A stretch of DNA of 64,000 bases from contig JACRBA010000148.1 in assembly GCA_016213265.1 (NCBI GenBank), positions 1-64,000 of the forward strand, given 5' to 3'. Below are positions 44,923-56,061 of this stretch, one piece after another (within the stretch, counting starts at the first letter, position 1; every line of letters begins with the position of its first letter). The position numbers and the translations under genes were made by a program. The notes below the pieces were generated by a model. That model saw only the letters and a program-made list of their open reading frames with translations, ran no database searches and was not told where the DNA came from. Source of the DNA: Burkholderiales bacterium. GTDB lineage: Bacteria; Pseudomonadota; Gammaproteobacteria; Burkholderiales; Burkholderiaceae_C.

Positions 44923-46797
44923 ATGCGGGGTTCACGTTTGCGGCCTCATCCCAGTGCGTGGCCGGCCGATAGCGAGGGTGTGGTGCCATCACAAGAAGAA
45001 CCGCCGCCGACCGAGCCGCCGGGGCCCGACCGCGTGCCGCTGCCGCGTGCACGGCAGCGGCTGTCCATCGGCCGCGCGGTGGTGGGCGCCACGCTGGCCA
45101 GCCTGCTGGCCGCGGGCATCGGGCTGTGGTGGCTGGACACCACCTTGGCCGGCGCCGTGGCCGCCGTGTGGCCCGCCGACCGGGAACAGGCCGTGGGCCT
45201 GGTGCTGCTGCTGCAGGCCATCGCCGGCGCGCTGGCGCTGTGGCTGGTGCTCGCCTGGCGCGTGGTGGAGCCCCTGCGCCGGCTCAAGCGCCAGGCCAGC
45301 GCCATCGCCCGCAGCGGCCAGGGCGGCGGCCCGCGCATCGACTGGGACGGCAACGACAACGAGCTGGGCGCCGTCGGCCGGCACCTCAACCGCGCCATCG
45401 ACCGCATCGACGGCCTGCTGGAGGCCCTGGAAGGCCGCCACGCCGAGCTGCACCGCCAGGCCATGGTGGACGCGCTCACCGGCCTGCCCAACCGCCGCCT
45501 GTTCGCCGAGCTGTTCACCCACGCCGCCTCGGTGGCGCGGCGCGGCCAGCAGCCGCTGGCGCTGCTGTTCATCGACCTGGACCGCTTCAAGCAGGTGAAC
45601 GACACCCTGGGCCACCGCGCCGGCGACGAGCTGCTGCGTGTGCTGGGCCAGCGCATGCGCACCGTGATGCGCGGCTCCGACCTCGTCGGCCGGCTGTCCG
45701 GTGACGAGTTCGTGGCCCTGCTGTCCGAGGTGGAGGACGCCCAGGACGTGGCGCACGCGGCGCTGCGCCTCATCCACGCCATCGAGCAGCCGGTGCCGCT
45801 GCCGGGGCAGGCCGGGGTGCAGATGCAGGTCTCGGCCAGCATCGGCATCGCGCGCTTTCCGGCCGACGGCCGCCGCTTCGACGAGCTGCTGCAGCGTGCC
45901 GACCAGGCCATGTACCGCGCCAAGGCGGCCGGCCGCGGGCGCTTCGCGCTGTACCGCCCGCAGGACGACGCGCCCGAGCCCGCCACCGGTGGCGACGCCG
46001 AGCTGGCCCGTGCCCTGGCGCGCCACGAGCTGCAGCTGCACTACCAGCCGCTCCTGGACACCCGCGACGGCCGCGCGGTGGGCGCCGAGGCGCTGCTGCG
46101 CTGGCAGCACCCGGACCAGGGCTACCTGGCACCGCCGCACTTCATCCACCGCGCGGGCGCGGGCGAGCAGCTCCAGGCCCTCACGCGCCATGTGCTGCAC
46201 ACCGCCTGCGCCCAGCAGGCGCGCTGGAAGGCCGCCGGTCTGGCGGTGGGCCCGGTGGCCGTCAACCTGAGCGCGGCCGAGTTCCGCCACGACCAGCTGC
46301 CGGCGCACGTGGGGCGCGCCGTGCACGAACACGGCCTGGGGCGCGGCGAGCTGGCGCTGGAGCTGTGCAGCCACATGGTCATGAGCGACCCGGAGTTCAG
46401 CCTGCTGCGCGCCGCCGAGCTGCGCCGCGAGGGGGCCGAGCTGGTGCTGGAGAACGTGGCCACGGCGCCGCTGTCGCTGGCGCTGCTGGCGCAGCTGCAG
46501 CCCACGCGGCTGAAGCTCGAGGCCGGCCTGGTGGCGGGCCTGCCGCACGATGCCGCCGCCGTGGCCGCCGTGCACGGCGTGGTGCACCTGGCCCGCGGGC
46601 TGGGCGTGGCGGTCTCGGCCGTCGGGGTGGAGACCCCGGCGCAGCGTGAGGCGCTGCAGCGCGCGGGCTGCCTGGTGCAGCAAGGCTTCCTGCTGGCCCG
46701 CCCCGCCGCCGCGTCCGAGGCGCCGGCCTGGGCCGCCCCGCGGGCGGCTCAGCGCCCCACGGCGGCCAGTGCGAGCAGCCCCGACAAGGCCCACTGA
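44923..46797 (+). CDS. GGDEF-EAL domain membrane protein (degenerate EAL)
   Basis: Two TM segments, HAMP-like region, RLSGDEFVALL, EALLRWQHP; start may be GTG at 44980. Confidence 0.88.
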   Translation: MRGSRLRPHPSAWPADSEGVVPSQEEPPPTEPPGPDRVPLPRARQRLSIGRAVVGATLASLLAAGIGLWWLDTTLAGAVAAVWPADREQAVGLVLLLQAIAGALALWLVLAWRVVEPLRRLKRQASAIARSGQGGGPRIDWDGNDNELGAVGRHLNRAIDRIDGLLEALEGRHAELHRQAMVDALTGLPNRRLFAELFTHAASVARRGQQPLALLFIDLDRFKQVNDTLGHRAGDELLRVLGQRMRTVMRGSDLVGRLSGDEFVALLSEVEDAQDVAHAALRLIHAIEQPVPLPGQAGVQMQVSASIGIARFPADGRRFDELLQRADQAMYRAKAAGRGRFALYRPQDDAPEPATGGDAELARALARHELQLHYQPLLDTRDGRAVGAEALLRWQHPDQGYLAPPHFIHRAGAGEQLQALTRHVLHTACAQQARWKAAGLAVGPVAVNLSAAEFRHDQLPAHVGRAVHEHGLGRGELALELCSHMVMSDPEFSLLRAAELRREGAELVLENVATAPLSLALLAQLQPTRLKLEAGLVAGLPHDAAAVAAVHGVVHLARGLGVAVSAVGVETPAQREALQRAGCLVQQGFLLARPAAASEAPAWAAPRAAQRPTAASASSPDKAH

Positions 46798-47279
46798 ACG
46801 GTGGCGCCGCGCACCTGGGCGCGGTCGCCGGCGAAGACCTGCGACAGCGCCTCGGCCCGCACAGTGCCATCGGCCGTCCGCCAGGCCAGGCCGCGCCACA
46901 CCAGCCCCACCGGCTTGCCCGGCGTGGCACCGCCCGGGCCGGCGATGCCGGTGACCGAGACGGCGAAGTGCGCCGAGCTGCGCGCCAGCGCACCCTCGGC
47001 CATGGCGCAGGCCACCTCGGCGCTCACGGCCCCGTGGCGTGCGATGAGTGCGGCGGGCACGCCCAGCAGCGCGGTCTTGGCCTCGTTGCTGTAGGTGACC
47101 CAGCCCCGGTCGTACCAGTCGCTGGAGCCAGCCAGGTGGGTGCAGGCAGCGCCGATCAGGCCGCCGGTGCAGCTCTCGGCCGTGGCGACCCGGCCGCCGT
47201 ACGCCCGCAGCGCGGCGGCAAGGGCCTCCACGGTGGGCAGCCAATCGGCGCCGGGCAGCAGCAGGTCGGCGTCGTGCAT
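46749..47279 (-). CDS. pncC: CinA-family nicotinamide-nucleotide amidohydrolase
   Basis: GGRVATAESCTGGLIGAACTHLAGSSDWYDRGWVTYSNEAKTALLGV...VSVTGIAGPGGATPGKPVGLVW. Confidence 0.93.
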   Translation of the reverse strand: MHDADLLLPGADWLPTVEALAAALRAYGGRVATAESCTGGLIGAACTHLAGSSDWYDRGWVTYSNEAKTALLGVPAALIARHGAVSAEVACAMAEGALARSSAHFAVSVTGIAGPGGATPGKPVGLVWRGLAWRTADGTVRAEALSQVFAGDRAQVRGATVQWALSGLLALAAVGR

Positions 47280-47292
47280 GGTGCCCCTGACC

Positions 47293-47805
47293 TCAGTGCC
47301 ACAGCCGCCAGGCGAGCGCCAGCACGAGCAAGGTGCACAGCGCTGCCACCGCGTCGTCCAGCAGGATGCCCAGGCCCTGGCGCCAGCCGATGGCCGCGCC
47401 GGGCGCGAGCTTGTAGCGCCGGTCCGCCCACGCCACCGGGCCCGGCTTGGCGGCATCGAACAGGCGGAACAGCGCAAAGGCCAGCAGCTGCCAGCCCCAA
47501 TGGGCCGGCGTGAGCAGCCACAGCACGGTCCAGAACGCGAGCACCTCGTCCCACACGATGGCCGACGGATCGGCCACGCCCAGCGCCTGGGCGGTGCGGG
47601 TGCAGGCCCAGGCGCCCAGCGGCCAGCCCAGCGCCAACACCACGGCCCAGCCGGCGCCGCCCAGCCACGCGTCGAGCACGGCGAAGGCCAGCCAGGCCCA
47701 CAGGGTGCCCACGGTGCCGGGGGCCACGGGCGACAGGCCGCTGCCGAAACCGAGCGAGACCCAGTGCGCGGGGTGCGATCGCATGAAGCGGGCAGTCGGG
47801 GTCAT
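47293..47805 (-). CDS. pgpA: Phosphatidylglycerophosphatase A
   Basis: GFGSGLSPVAPGTVGTLWAWLAF and RLFDAAKPGPVAWADRRY...DDAVAAL. Confidence 0.92.
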   Translation of the reverse strand: MTPTARFMRSHPAHWVSLGFGSGLSPVAPGTVGTLWAWLAFAVLDAWLGGAGWAVVLALGWPLGAWACTRTAQALGVADPSAIVWDEVLAFWTVLWLLTPAHWGWQLLAFALFRLFDAAKPGPVAWADRRYKLAPGAAIGWRQGLGILLDDAVAALCTLLVLALAWRLWH

Positions 47806-48776
47806 GCGCTGCGGAAGTGGTCGAAGCCCGCCCAGCCGGACAGGTCCAGCGGGGCGTCACTGCCCGCCTGGGGCAGCACCTGCAGGCCCTGCGCGGCAGG
47901 GGTGATGGCACCGATGCGGGTGACCGGCGTGCCGGCACGCGCCGCCGCCGCCTGCACCGCCGCAGAGGCGGCCGCGGGCGCGGTGAACAGCAACTCGTAG
48001 TCGTCCCCCCCGCCCAGCAGGCACTGCTGCTGCACGGCCGCGGGCTGGGCCGCCAGCCAGGCGCTGCGCGGCAGCGCATCCAGCCACAGCGTGGCACCCA
48101 CGCCGGAGCGCGCCAGCACATGGCGCAGGTCGCCCAGCAGCCCGTCGGACAGGTCGATGGCCGCGCTGGCCACGCCGCGCAGCGCCTGGCCCAGGGCCAC
48201 GCGCGGCTCGGGGCATTCCATGGCGCGGCGCACTTGCGTGAAGGCATCGCCCGGCAGGCACACGGTGCCCCGGAAGCCCTCGAGCGCGAGCCGAGCGTCG
48301 CCCAGCGTGCCGCTGACCCACAGCTCGTCGCCCGGCGACGCGCCGCTGCGCAGCAGCGCCTGGCCGGCGGGCACCTGGCCCAGCACGGTGATGGACAGGG
48401 CCAGCGGCCCGGCGGTGGTGTCGCCACCGACCAGCTCGATGCCGTGCTGCTCGGCCAGCGCCAGCATGCCGCGGGCCAGGGGCGCCAGGAATGCGGCCTC
48501 GGCGCGCGGCAGGCACAGCGCCAGCGTGAAGGCCATGGGCTCGGCGCCGCAGGCGGCCAGGTCGCTGAGGTTCACCGCCAGGGCCTTGTGGCCCAGGTGC
48601 TCGGGCGCCACGGTGGACAGGAAGTGCCGCCCCTCCACCAGCATGTCGGTGGACACCGCCAGCTGCATGCCGGCGGCCGGTTGCAGCAGCGCGCAGTCGT
48701 CGCCGCCACCCAGCACCGCCCGCCGGACGGGAGGACGGAAGAAGGTCTCGATCAGGTCGAACTCACCCAGGGCCAT
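47802..48776 (-). CDS. thiL: Thiamine-phosphate kinase
   Basis: MALGEFDLIETFFRPP...GGGDDCALLQPAAGMQLAVSTDMLVEGRHF. Confidence 0.94.
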   Translation of the reverse strand: MALGEFDLIETFFRPPVRRAVLGGGDDCALLQPAAGMQLAVSTDMLVEGRHFLSTVAPEHLGHKALAVNLSDLAACGAEPMAFTLALCLPRAEAAFLAPLARGMLALAEQHGIELVGGDTTAGPLALSITVLGQVPAGQALLRSGASPGDELWVSGTLGDARLALEGFRGTVCLPGDAFTQVRRAMECPEPRVALGQALRGVASAAIDLSDGLLGDLRHVLARSGVGATLWLDALPRSAWLAAQPAAVQQQCLLGGGDDYELLFTAPAAASAAVQAAAARAGTPVTRIGAITPAAQGLQVLPQAGSDAPLDLSGWAGFDHFRSA

Positions 48777-48826
48777 GCCGCGATTGTGGCCGCCTCCGGG
48801 CATGCCGGCGCGGGCCTTCAACAGGC

Positions 48827-49522
48827 TCAGGCCGAACGGTCGGATGGGTGGGGCGGGTGGTGGCGGTACTCCGCCGCCGGGTGCAGCAAGTTCGCGAGTT
48901 CCACCGCCGACTTCACGTTCATCTTGTCGAACACGCGCGCCCGGTGCACCTCCACCGTGCGCACGCTGATGTCCAGCGCGTCGGCGATGAGCTTGTTGGG
49001 GCGGCCCTCGACCACCAGCTGCATCACCTCGCGCTCGCGCTCGGTGAGCTCGGCCAGGGCGCGCTCCACGCGCCGGCGGTCGGCCCGGCGCGCCAGGGCC
49101 CGTTCGCTCACGGCCAGGGCCTGCTCGATGCGGTCGACCAGCGCGTTGTCCGAAAAGGGCTTCTCCACGAAATCGAACGCACCGCGCTTGACGGCCGCCA
49201 CCGCGGTGGGCACATCGCCGTGGCCCGTGAGGAAGATCACCGGCAGGGCGTCGACGAAGCCGCGCTCGACCAACTGCTCGAACAACGCCAGGCCCGACAT
49301 GCCCGGCATGCGCACATCCAGCAGCACGCACGACGGCGCCGTGGGCCAGTCGGCCGGGGCGCGCCCGGCCAGGAACTCGGAGAACGCATCGCCGCTGGCG
49401 AAACCCTCGGACAGCAGGCGGCGCGTGCGCAGTAGCCAGGCCAGGGCCTCGCGCACCACGTCCTCGTCGTCGACGAGGTAGACCACGGGCAGGCCGAATC
49501 GGGAGGCAGCGCTCGGGTTCAT
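48827..49522 (-). CDS. dctR: Response regulator, FixJ/DctR type (REC-LuxR HTH)
   Basis: VYLVDDEDVVREALAWLL...LLDVRMPGMSGL...LTEREREVMQLVVEGRPNKLIADALDISVRTVEVHRARVFDKM. Confidence 0.8.
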   Translation of the reverse strand: MNPSAASRFGLPVVYLVDDEDVVREALAWLLRTRRLLSEGFASGDAFSEFLAGRAPADWPTAPSCVLLDVRMPGMSGLALFEQLVERGFVDALPVIFLTGHGDVPTAVAAVKRGAFDFVEKPFSDNALVDRIEQALAVSERALARRADRRRVERALAELTEREREVMQLVVEGRPNKLIADALDISVRTVEVHRARVFDKMNVKSAVELANLLHPAAEYRHHPPHPSDRSA

Positions 49523-51648
49523 GGCACGGCAGATGGGGGTTCGTCGAGGGTGGCGGCGTCGCCCGCCGCCCCATCGGCGCGGGCCGCGGGCGCCACCGGA
49601 AGGGTAAACCGGAACTCGGTGCCGGTGCGCGTGGAGTGGCCGGATTCGGCGGGGCCGAAATCCAGCGCCCCCCCATGCTGCTCGATCACCGTGCGGCACA
49701 GCGACAGGCCCAGGCCCATGCCCTCGGCCCGTGTGGTGAAGAACGGGGTGAACAGCTGGGCCGCCACCTCCGGCGGGATGCCGCCCCCCCGGTCGATCAC
49801 GGCCAGTTGCACCCAGCGGGCGTGCGGCTGGCTCACGCGCAGCGTGAGCACCCGCTCGGGCCGCGGCGTCTCGCTGCCCTCCATGGACTGGATGGCGTTG
49901 CGCGTGAGGTTGAGCAGCACCTGCTCGAGCATGGTGCGGTCGGCCCACACACGCGGGGCGGGCCGCGGGCAGTCCACCTCCAGCCGGGTGCCGCTCTTGC
50001 GCGCCTGCAGCCGCACCAGCGGCAGGACGGCCTCGATCAGCTCGTCCGCCCCCACCGCCTCGCGCGAGCGCTCGCGCCGCCGCACGAAGGCGTGCACGCT
50101 CTTGATGACGCGCCCCGCGCGCTCGGCCTGCTCGGCCACCCGCTCCAGGGCCTGCCGCACCAGGGCGAGGGTCTCGGCGTCTTCGGCCGGTGCAGCGCGT
50201 GCCGCGGCGGCGGCCTGGGCGTCGGCCACCAGGTTGAGCGAGCCGGTGGCGTAGCTCGCGATGGCCGCCAGCGGCTGGTTCAGCTCGTGGCTGAGCAGCG
50301 AGGCCATCTCGCCCACGGTGGCCAGGCGGGCGGTGGCCTGCAGCCGCTCCTGCTGCTGGCGCGAGAGCTCCTCCATGCGACGCGCCGCGCTCACGTCCAG
50401 CACCGCGCTCATCCAGCCGGCGTGGTGCCCCACCCGGTCGCGCAGCGGGGCCTCGTAGATCATGACCGGGAAGCGCTCGCCGCTGCGCCGCATGAACTGC
50501 GTCTCGAAGCCCTCGCGCTGGGCGGCGGCGTCGCGTGACAGGGTGAAGCGCTCGGACTGGCGGCGGCGGTATTCCGCGATGTGCTCGGGCGGCCAGTACG
50601 GCGGCGGGTCGGTGCCGATCAGCTCCTCGGCGCTCCAGCCGACCATGGCGCAGAAGGCCGGGTTCACGTAGGTGATGCGGCCGCGCACGTCGCGCGCGCG
50701 CAGGCCCGTGACCAGCGAATCCTCCATCGCGCGCCGGAAGGCCAGGGCCTCGGCCAGCGCCGTCTCGGCCTTGGCGCGCCGGCGCACGTCGCGCACCAGC
50801 AGCACCACCAGGCCGAACAGCAGCAGCGACAGGCCCACCACCAGCGCCACGGTGAGGTTCGGGATCAGCCCCGGGCGGCCCTGGGCCGCGTCGGCGCGCA
50901 ACTGCAGCGACTGGCCCGGCAGGTCCACGATGCGCGTGGCCTGGTAGATGCCGGCGCCGCGCCGGCTGCCGGCGCGCACCAGGCGCGTGCCGTCGGCCTC
51001 GACCAGCGACAGCTCGTGCGCGTTGGCTCCGGCCTCGCGCACCACGTCGTCCAGCAGCTGTGCCAGCGACAGGGTCACCACCAGGTAGCCGGCGGGCTGG
51101 CCCGCACGGTCCAGCGGCAGGCACAGGTCGATCACCTCCATGCCCAGCCCGCCGGGCTGCGGCACGAAGTACGAGCGCGAAAAGGCCGGCATCGCGGCCC
51201 GGCGGGCGCCCGCGCAGGTGGCCAGCATCTCCACCTCCAGGTCGGCGCGCGACATGCTGCCGAACAGCGGGGTGCGGAACGGCGCGTCCACGGCGCTCAA
51301 CAGGTGCAGGCTGTCGTCGCGCAGCTCCATGCGCAGCAGCTCATCGCGCTGGCGCATCATTTCCAGCGCGTCGTAGCGCCATTGCACGGGCGGCGGATCG
51401 CCCCAGGTGAGTGCCTGCGCACTCTGCAAGCTGGCCTGCACCGCGCGGCGCATCTCGGCTGCGGCCAGCACCGCCACCTCGTCGGTGCGCTCCTGCGCAC
51501 GCGATTCCTCGTAGGCGATCGTCAGGCCCACCAGCAAGGACTGCGCCACCAGCAGCAGCCCGACCAGCGCGCCCCACAGCAGCCAGCGAAAGCCGCGTCG
51601 CCCGCGCGCGGGCTCCGGGGCGGGGGCGGCGGCGCGGGGGGTCATCAC
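49519..51648 (-). CDS. dctS: PAS-containing sensor histidine kinase, DctS-like
   Basis: Periplasmic sensor between two TM segments, PAS, LSHELNQPLAAIASYATGSLNL, N/G boxes; paired with DctR-like regulator and divergent from maeB. Confidence 0.78.
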   Translation of the reverse strand: MMTPRAAAPAPEPARGRRGFRWLLWGALVGLLLVAQSLLVGLTIAYEESRAQERTDEVAVLAAAEMRRAVQASLQSAQALTWGDPPPVQWRYDALEMMRQRDELLRMELRDDSLHLLSAVDAPFRTPLFGSMSRADLEVEMLATCAGARRAAMPAFSRSYFVPQPGGLGMEVIDLCLPLDRAGQPAGYLVVTLSLAQLLDDVVREAGANAHELSLVEADGTRLVRAGSRRGAGIYQATRIVDLPGQSLQLRADAAQGRPGLIPNLTVALVVGLSLLLFGLVVLLVRDVRRRAKAETALAEALAFRRAMEDSLVTGLRARDVRGRITYVNPAFCAMVGWSAEELIGTDPPPYWPPEHIAEYRRRQSERFTLSRDAAAQREGFETQFMRRSGERFPVMIYEAPLRDRVGHHAGWMSAVLDVSAARRMEELSRQQQERLQATARLATVGEMASLLSHELNQPLAAIASYATGSLNLVADAQAAAAARAAPAEDAETLALVRQALERVAEQAERAGRVIKSVHAFVRRRERSREAVGADELIEAVLPLVRLQARKSGTRLEVDCPRPAPRVWADRTMLEQVLLNLTRNAIQSMEGSETPRPERVLTLRVSQPHARWVQLAVIDRGGGIPPEVAAQLFTPFFTTRAEGMGLGLSLCRTVIEQHGGALDFGPAESGHSTRTGTEFRFTLPVAPAARADGAAGDAATLDEPPSAVP

Positions 51649-51774
51649 GGGGCGGCAGTATGGGCGGCCGCAGGGCGCTGCCGCCTAAGCAGTTTCGCGC
51701 ATGCGCCTGCCCCGCCGCGCCCGCACACTGCCCCGTCCTAGAATCGCTGCCCCCTGCCGCGCACGAGAAGCCCC

Positions 51775-54069
<2,295 letters not shown>

Positions 54070-54117
54070 TTTCTCAAAACCATTCCGCGAGCGGGCGCTC
54101 ACATTGAGCATCCGTTC

Positions 54118-54136
54118 ATGCCTCATTTTGAGGCAT
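54118..54136. repeat. Perfect hairpin ATGCCTCA-TTT-TGAGGCAT
   Basis: 8-bp stem, 3-nt loop, between maeB and the RNase gene; not followed by a T-tract. Confidence 0.55.
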
Positions 54137-54143
54137 TGGCCTT

Positions 54144-54638
54144 GTGGTATTGGAGCCACTCAGGTACGATGACGGTTTGAGTCTTCAGGGTAAACCCGTG
54201 GCCAGAGGGGGTTCACTGCCGGAGGGGCGGTCCTTGCGCGAGCGAGGCGGCTTGCTCGTCATGGCGGCGGTCCTCACCGGCGCGCTCGGGGTGGCCCTTG
54301 GCGCTGGAGCGCTGGCCCGCGATTCGTCTCGCATGCCAGCCCCGGCGGCCGGTACGGTGGCCCTGGCCGCCTTGCCGGCGGAGGCCCAGCACACCGAGCG
54401 CTTGATCCGCTCCGGCGGCCCCTTCCCCTACGCGAAGGACGGCACCGTGTTCGGCAACCGCGAGCGCCTGCTGCCCAGCCATCCGCGAGGGTACTACCGC
54501 GAATACACCGTGCCGACGCCGGGGTCCCGTGACCGTGGCGCTCGGCGCATCGTGTGTGGCGGCATGCAGCCGCGGGAACCCGAAGCCTGTTTCTATACCG
54601 AAGACCACTACGCGAGCTTTCGCCGCATCGTGCAGTGA
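54144..54638 (+). CDS. Secreted guanyl-specific ribonuclease, barnase/RNase N1-T1 family
   Basis: N-terminal hydrophobic region; FGNRERLLPSHPRGYYREYTVPTPGSRDRGARRIVCGG...FYTEDHYASFRRI with barnase-like Glu, Arg and His. Alternative start GTG 54198. Confidence 0.85.
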   Translation: MVLEPLRYDDGLSLQGKPVARGGSLPEGRSLRERGGLLVMAAVLTGALGVALGAGALARDSSRMPAPAAGTVALAALPAEAQHTERLIRSGGPFPYAKDGTVFGNRERLLPSHPRGYYREYTVPTPGSRDRGARRIVCGGMQPREPEACFYTEDHYASFRRIVQ

Positions 54639-54675
54639 TCGGCGGCGACAGCTTCGTTCGGTTTCATCGTTGATC

Positions 54676-54684
54676 AAGGAGGAA
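54676..54684 (+). promoter_or_regulatory. Strong Shine-Dalgarno (AAGGAGGAA) for barstar
   Basis: AAGGAGG a few nt before ATG 54692. Confidence 0.6.
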
Positions 54685-54691
54685 CGCGACC

Positions 54692-55087
54692 ATGCTCTTG
54701 CAGACCGTCCGTCCCAACATCGTGCAGGCAATACGCGCCTATCGGGTCGACGACCTGATGAGCGCGGCGCAGGAAGCTGGCCAGCACTTCCTGTACGCCA
54801 ATCTCTCCGAGGCGCAATCCAAGCAGGACGTGCTCGACAGCATCGCCAGCTCGTTCCTCTTCCCGCAGCACTTCGGCAAGAACCTGGACGCGCTGTACGA
54901 CTGCATGACGGACCTCGTCCACAAGGCGGGCTCGCAGCCCGGCTTTATCGTCGTGCTCGAGCAGATCCCCGACAACCCGCGCTTCGACCGCGAGTCGCGC
55001 GAGCAGCTGCTCGACGTCTTCCGTGACGCGGCCGACTTCTGGGCCGAGCGGAAGATACCGTTCAGGTGCTTCTATTCTTTTCAGTAG
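54692..55087 (+). CDS. Barstar family ribonuclease inhibitor
   Basis: HFLYANLSEAQSKQDVLDSIASSFLFPQHFGKNLDALYDCMTDL typical of barstar. Confidence 0.9.
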   Translation: MLLQTVRPNIVQAIRAYRVDDLMSAAQEAGQHFLYANLSEAQSKQDVLDSIASSFLFPQHFGKNLDALYDCMTDLVHKAGSQPGFIVVLEQIPDNPRFDRESREQLLDVFRDAADFWAERKIPFRCFYSFQ

Positions 55088-55238
55088 CCCGCTCCCAGGA
55101 AAACGGGTCATGGGAGCGGGCTGCGGAAACGGCCCCCACGGAAACCAAGCCGGCCGCCAAGGCGGCCAGCAAGAACGGCATCAACCCGAACTTCGGGATG
55201 AACATGCCGATGATGAGCAGCGCGTTCGACACCGCCAT
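55062..55238 (-). CDS. Possible small membrane protein (about 58 aa)
   Basis: MAVSNALLIIGMFIPKFGLMPFLLAALAAGLVSVGAVSAARSHDPFSWERATEKNRST: coherent hydrophobic segment; possible upstream TTG start with GGAGAG. Confidence 0.4.
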   Translation of the reverse strand: MAVSNALLIIGMFIPKFGLMPFLLAALAAGLVSVGAVSAARSHDPFSWERATEKNRST

Positions 55239-55264
55239 GTGGCTCAACGCCGCGTAACTCTCCC

Positions 55265-55291
55265 ACAAGGCCCGCCTTTGGCGGGCCTTGT
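55265..55291. terminator. Strong hairpin terminator, probably bidirectional
   Basis: ACAAGGCCCGCC-TTT-GGCGGGCCTTGT, perfect 12-bp stem, followed by CATTT. Confidence 0.65.
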
Positions 55292-56061
55292 CATTTCTGC
55301 GGCGGCAGGGCCTGGGCGAGGGCGATGAATTCGGCGACCGGGACTTCCTCGGCGCGGCGCTGCAGGTCGAAGTCGCCGCTGTAACCCTGGCCTTCGAGCC
55401 AGCGGCCCAGCGCGTGGCGCAGCAGCTTGCGGCGCTGCGAGAACGCGGCGGCCACCAGGGCCTCGAGCCGGGCGGCGTCGACGTCGGCCGCCTGCGCAAA
55501 GGGCGTCATGCGCACGACGGCCGAGTCCACCTGCGGCGGCGGGTCGAAGGCCTCGGGCGGCACGTCCACCAGCGCCTCGATGTCGTAGCGCCACTGCAGC
55601 ATCACCGACAGCCGGCCGTAGGTCTTGCTGCCCGGCCCGGCGGCCATGCGGTCCACCACTTCCTTCTGCAGCATGAAGTGCTGGTCGGCGATGCAGTGCG
55701 CCCAGGGCAGCAGGTGGAACAGGATGGGCGTGGAGATGTTGTAGGGCAGGTTGCCCACCACGCGCAGCGGCTGGCCGGCCGCGCTGGCCAGCGCGCCGAA
55801 ATCCACGCGCAGCACATCGGACTCCACCACCTGCAGGGCCGGGTTGCGGCGCAGGCGGGCCGCCAGGTCGCGGTCGAGCTCCACCACCGTGAGCCGCTCG
55901 GCGCGCGCCAGCAGCGGCTCGGTGAGCGCGCCCAGGCCCGGCCCGATCTCCACCAGGGCCTGGCCGGGGCGCGGGTCGATGGCCCGCACGATGGCGTCGA
56001 TGATGGCGCTGTCGGTCAGGAAGTGCTGGCCGAAGCGCTTGCGCGCGGTGTGCGGCTTCAC
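55291..56061 (-). CDS. rsmA: 16S rRNA (adenine(1518)-N6/adenine(1519)-N6)-dimethyltransferase
   Basis: [45 protein letters not shown]...[15 protein letters not shown]. Confidence 0.95.
   Translation of the reverse strand: MKPHTARKRFGQHFLTDSAIIDAIVRAIDPRPGQALVEIGPGLGALTEPLLARAERLTVVELDRDLAARLRRNPALQVVESDVLRVDFGALASAAGQPLRVVGNLPYNISTPILFHLLPWAHCIADQHFMLQKEVVDRMAAGPGSKTYGRLSVMLQWRYDIEALVDVPPEAFDPPPQVDSAVVRMTPFAQAADVDAARLEALVAAAFSQRRKLLRHALGRWLEGQGYSGDFDLQRRAEEVPVAEFIALAQALPPQK

Noticed and set aside
44989-47244. 751-aa minus-strand ORF antisense to GGDEF-EAL gene
   Set aside because: Shadow ORF; the sense gene has clear domains.
55066-55257. 63-aa plus-strand ORF downstream of barstar
   Set aside because: Starts inside barstar in another frame; polar low-quality sequence; the opposite-strand hydrophobic ORF is a better candidate.
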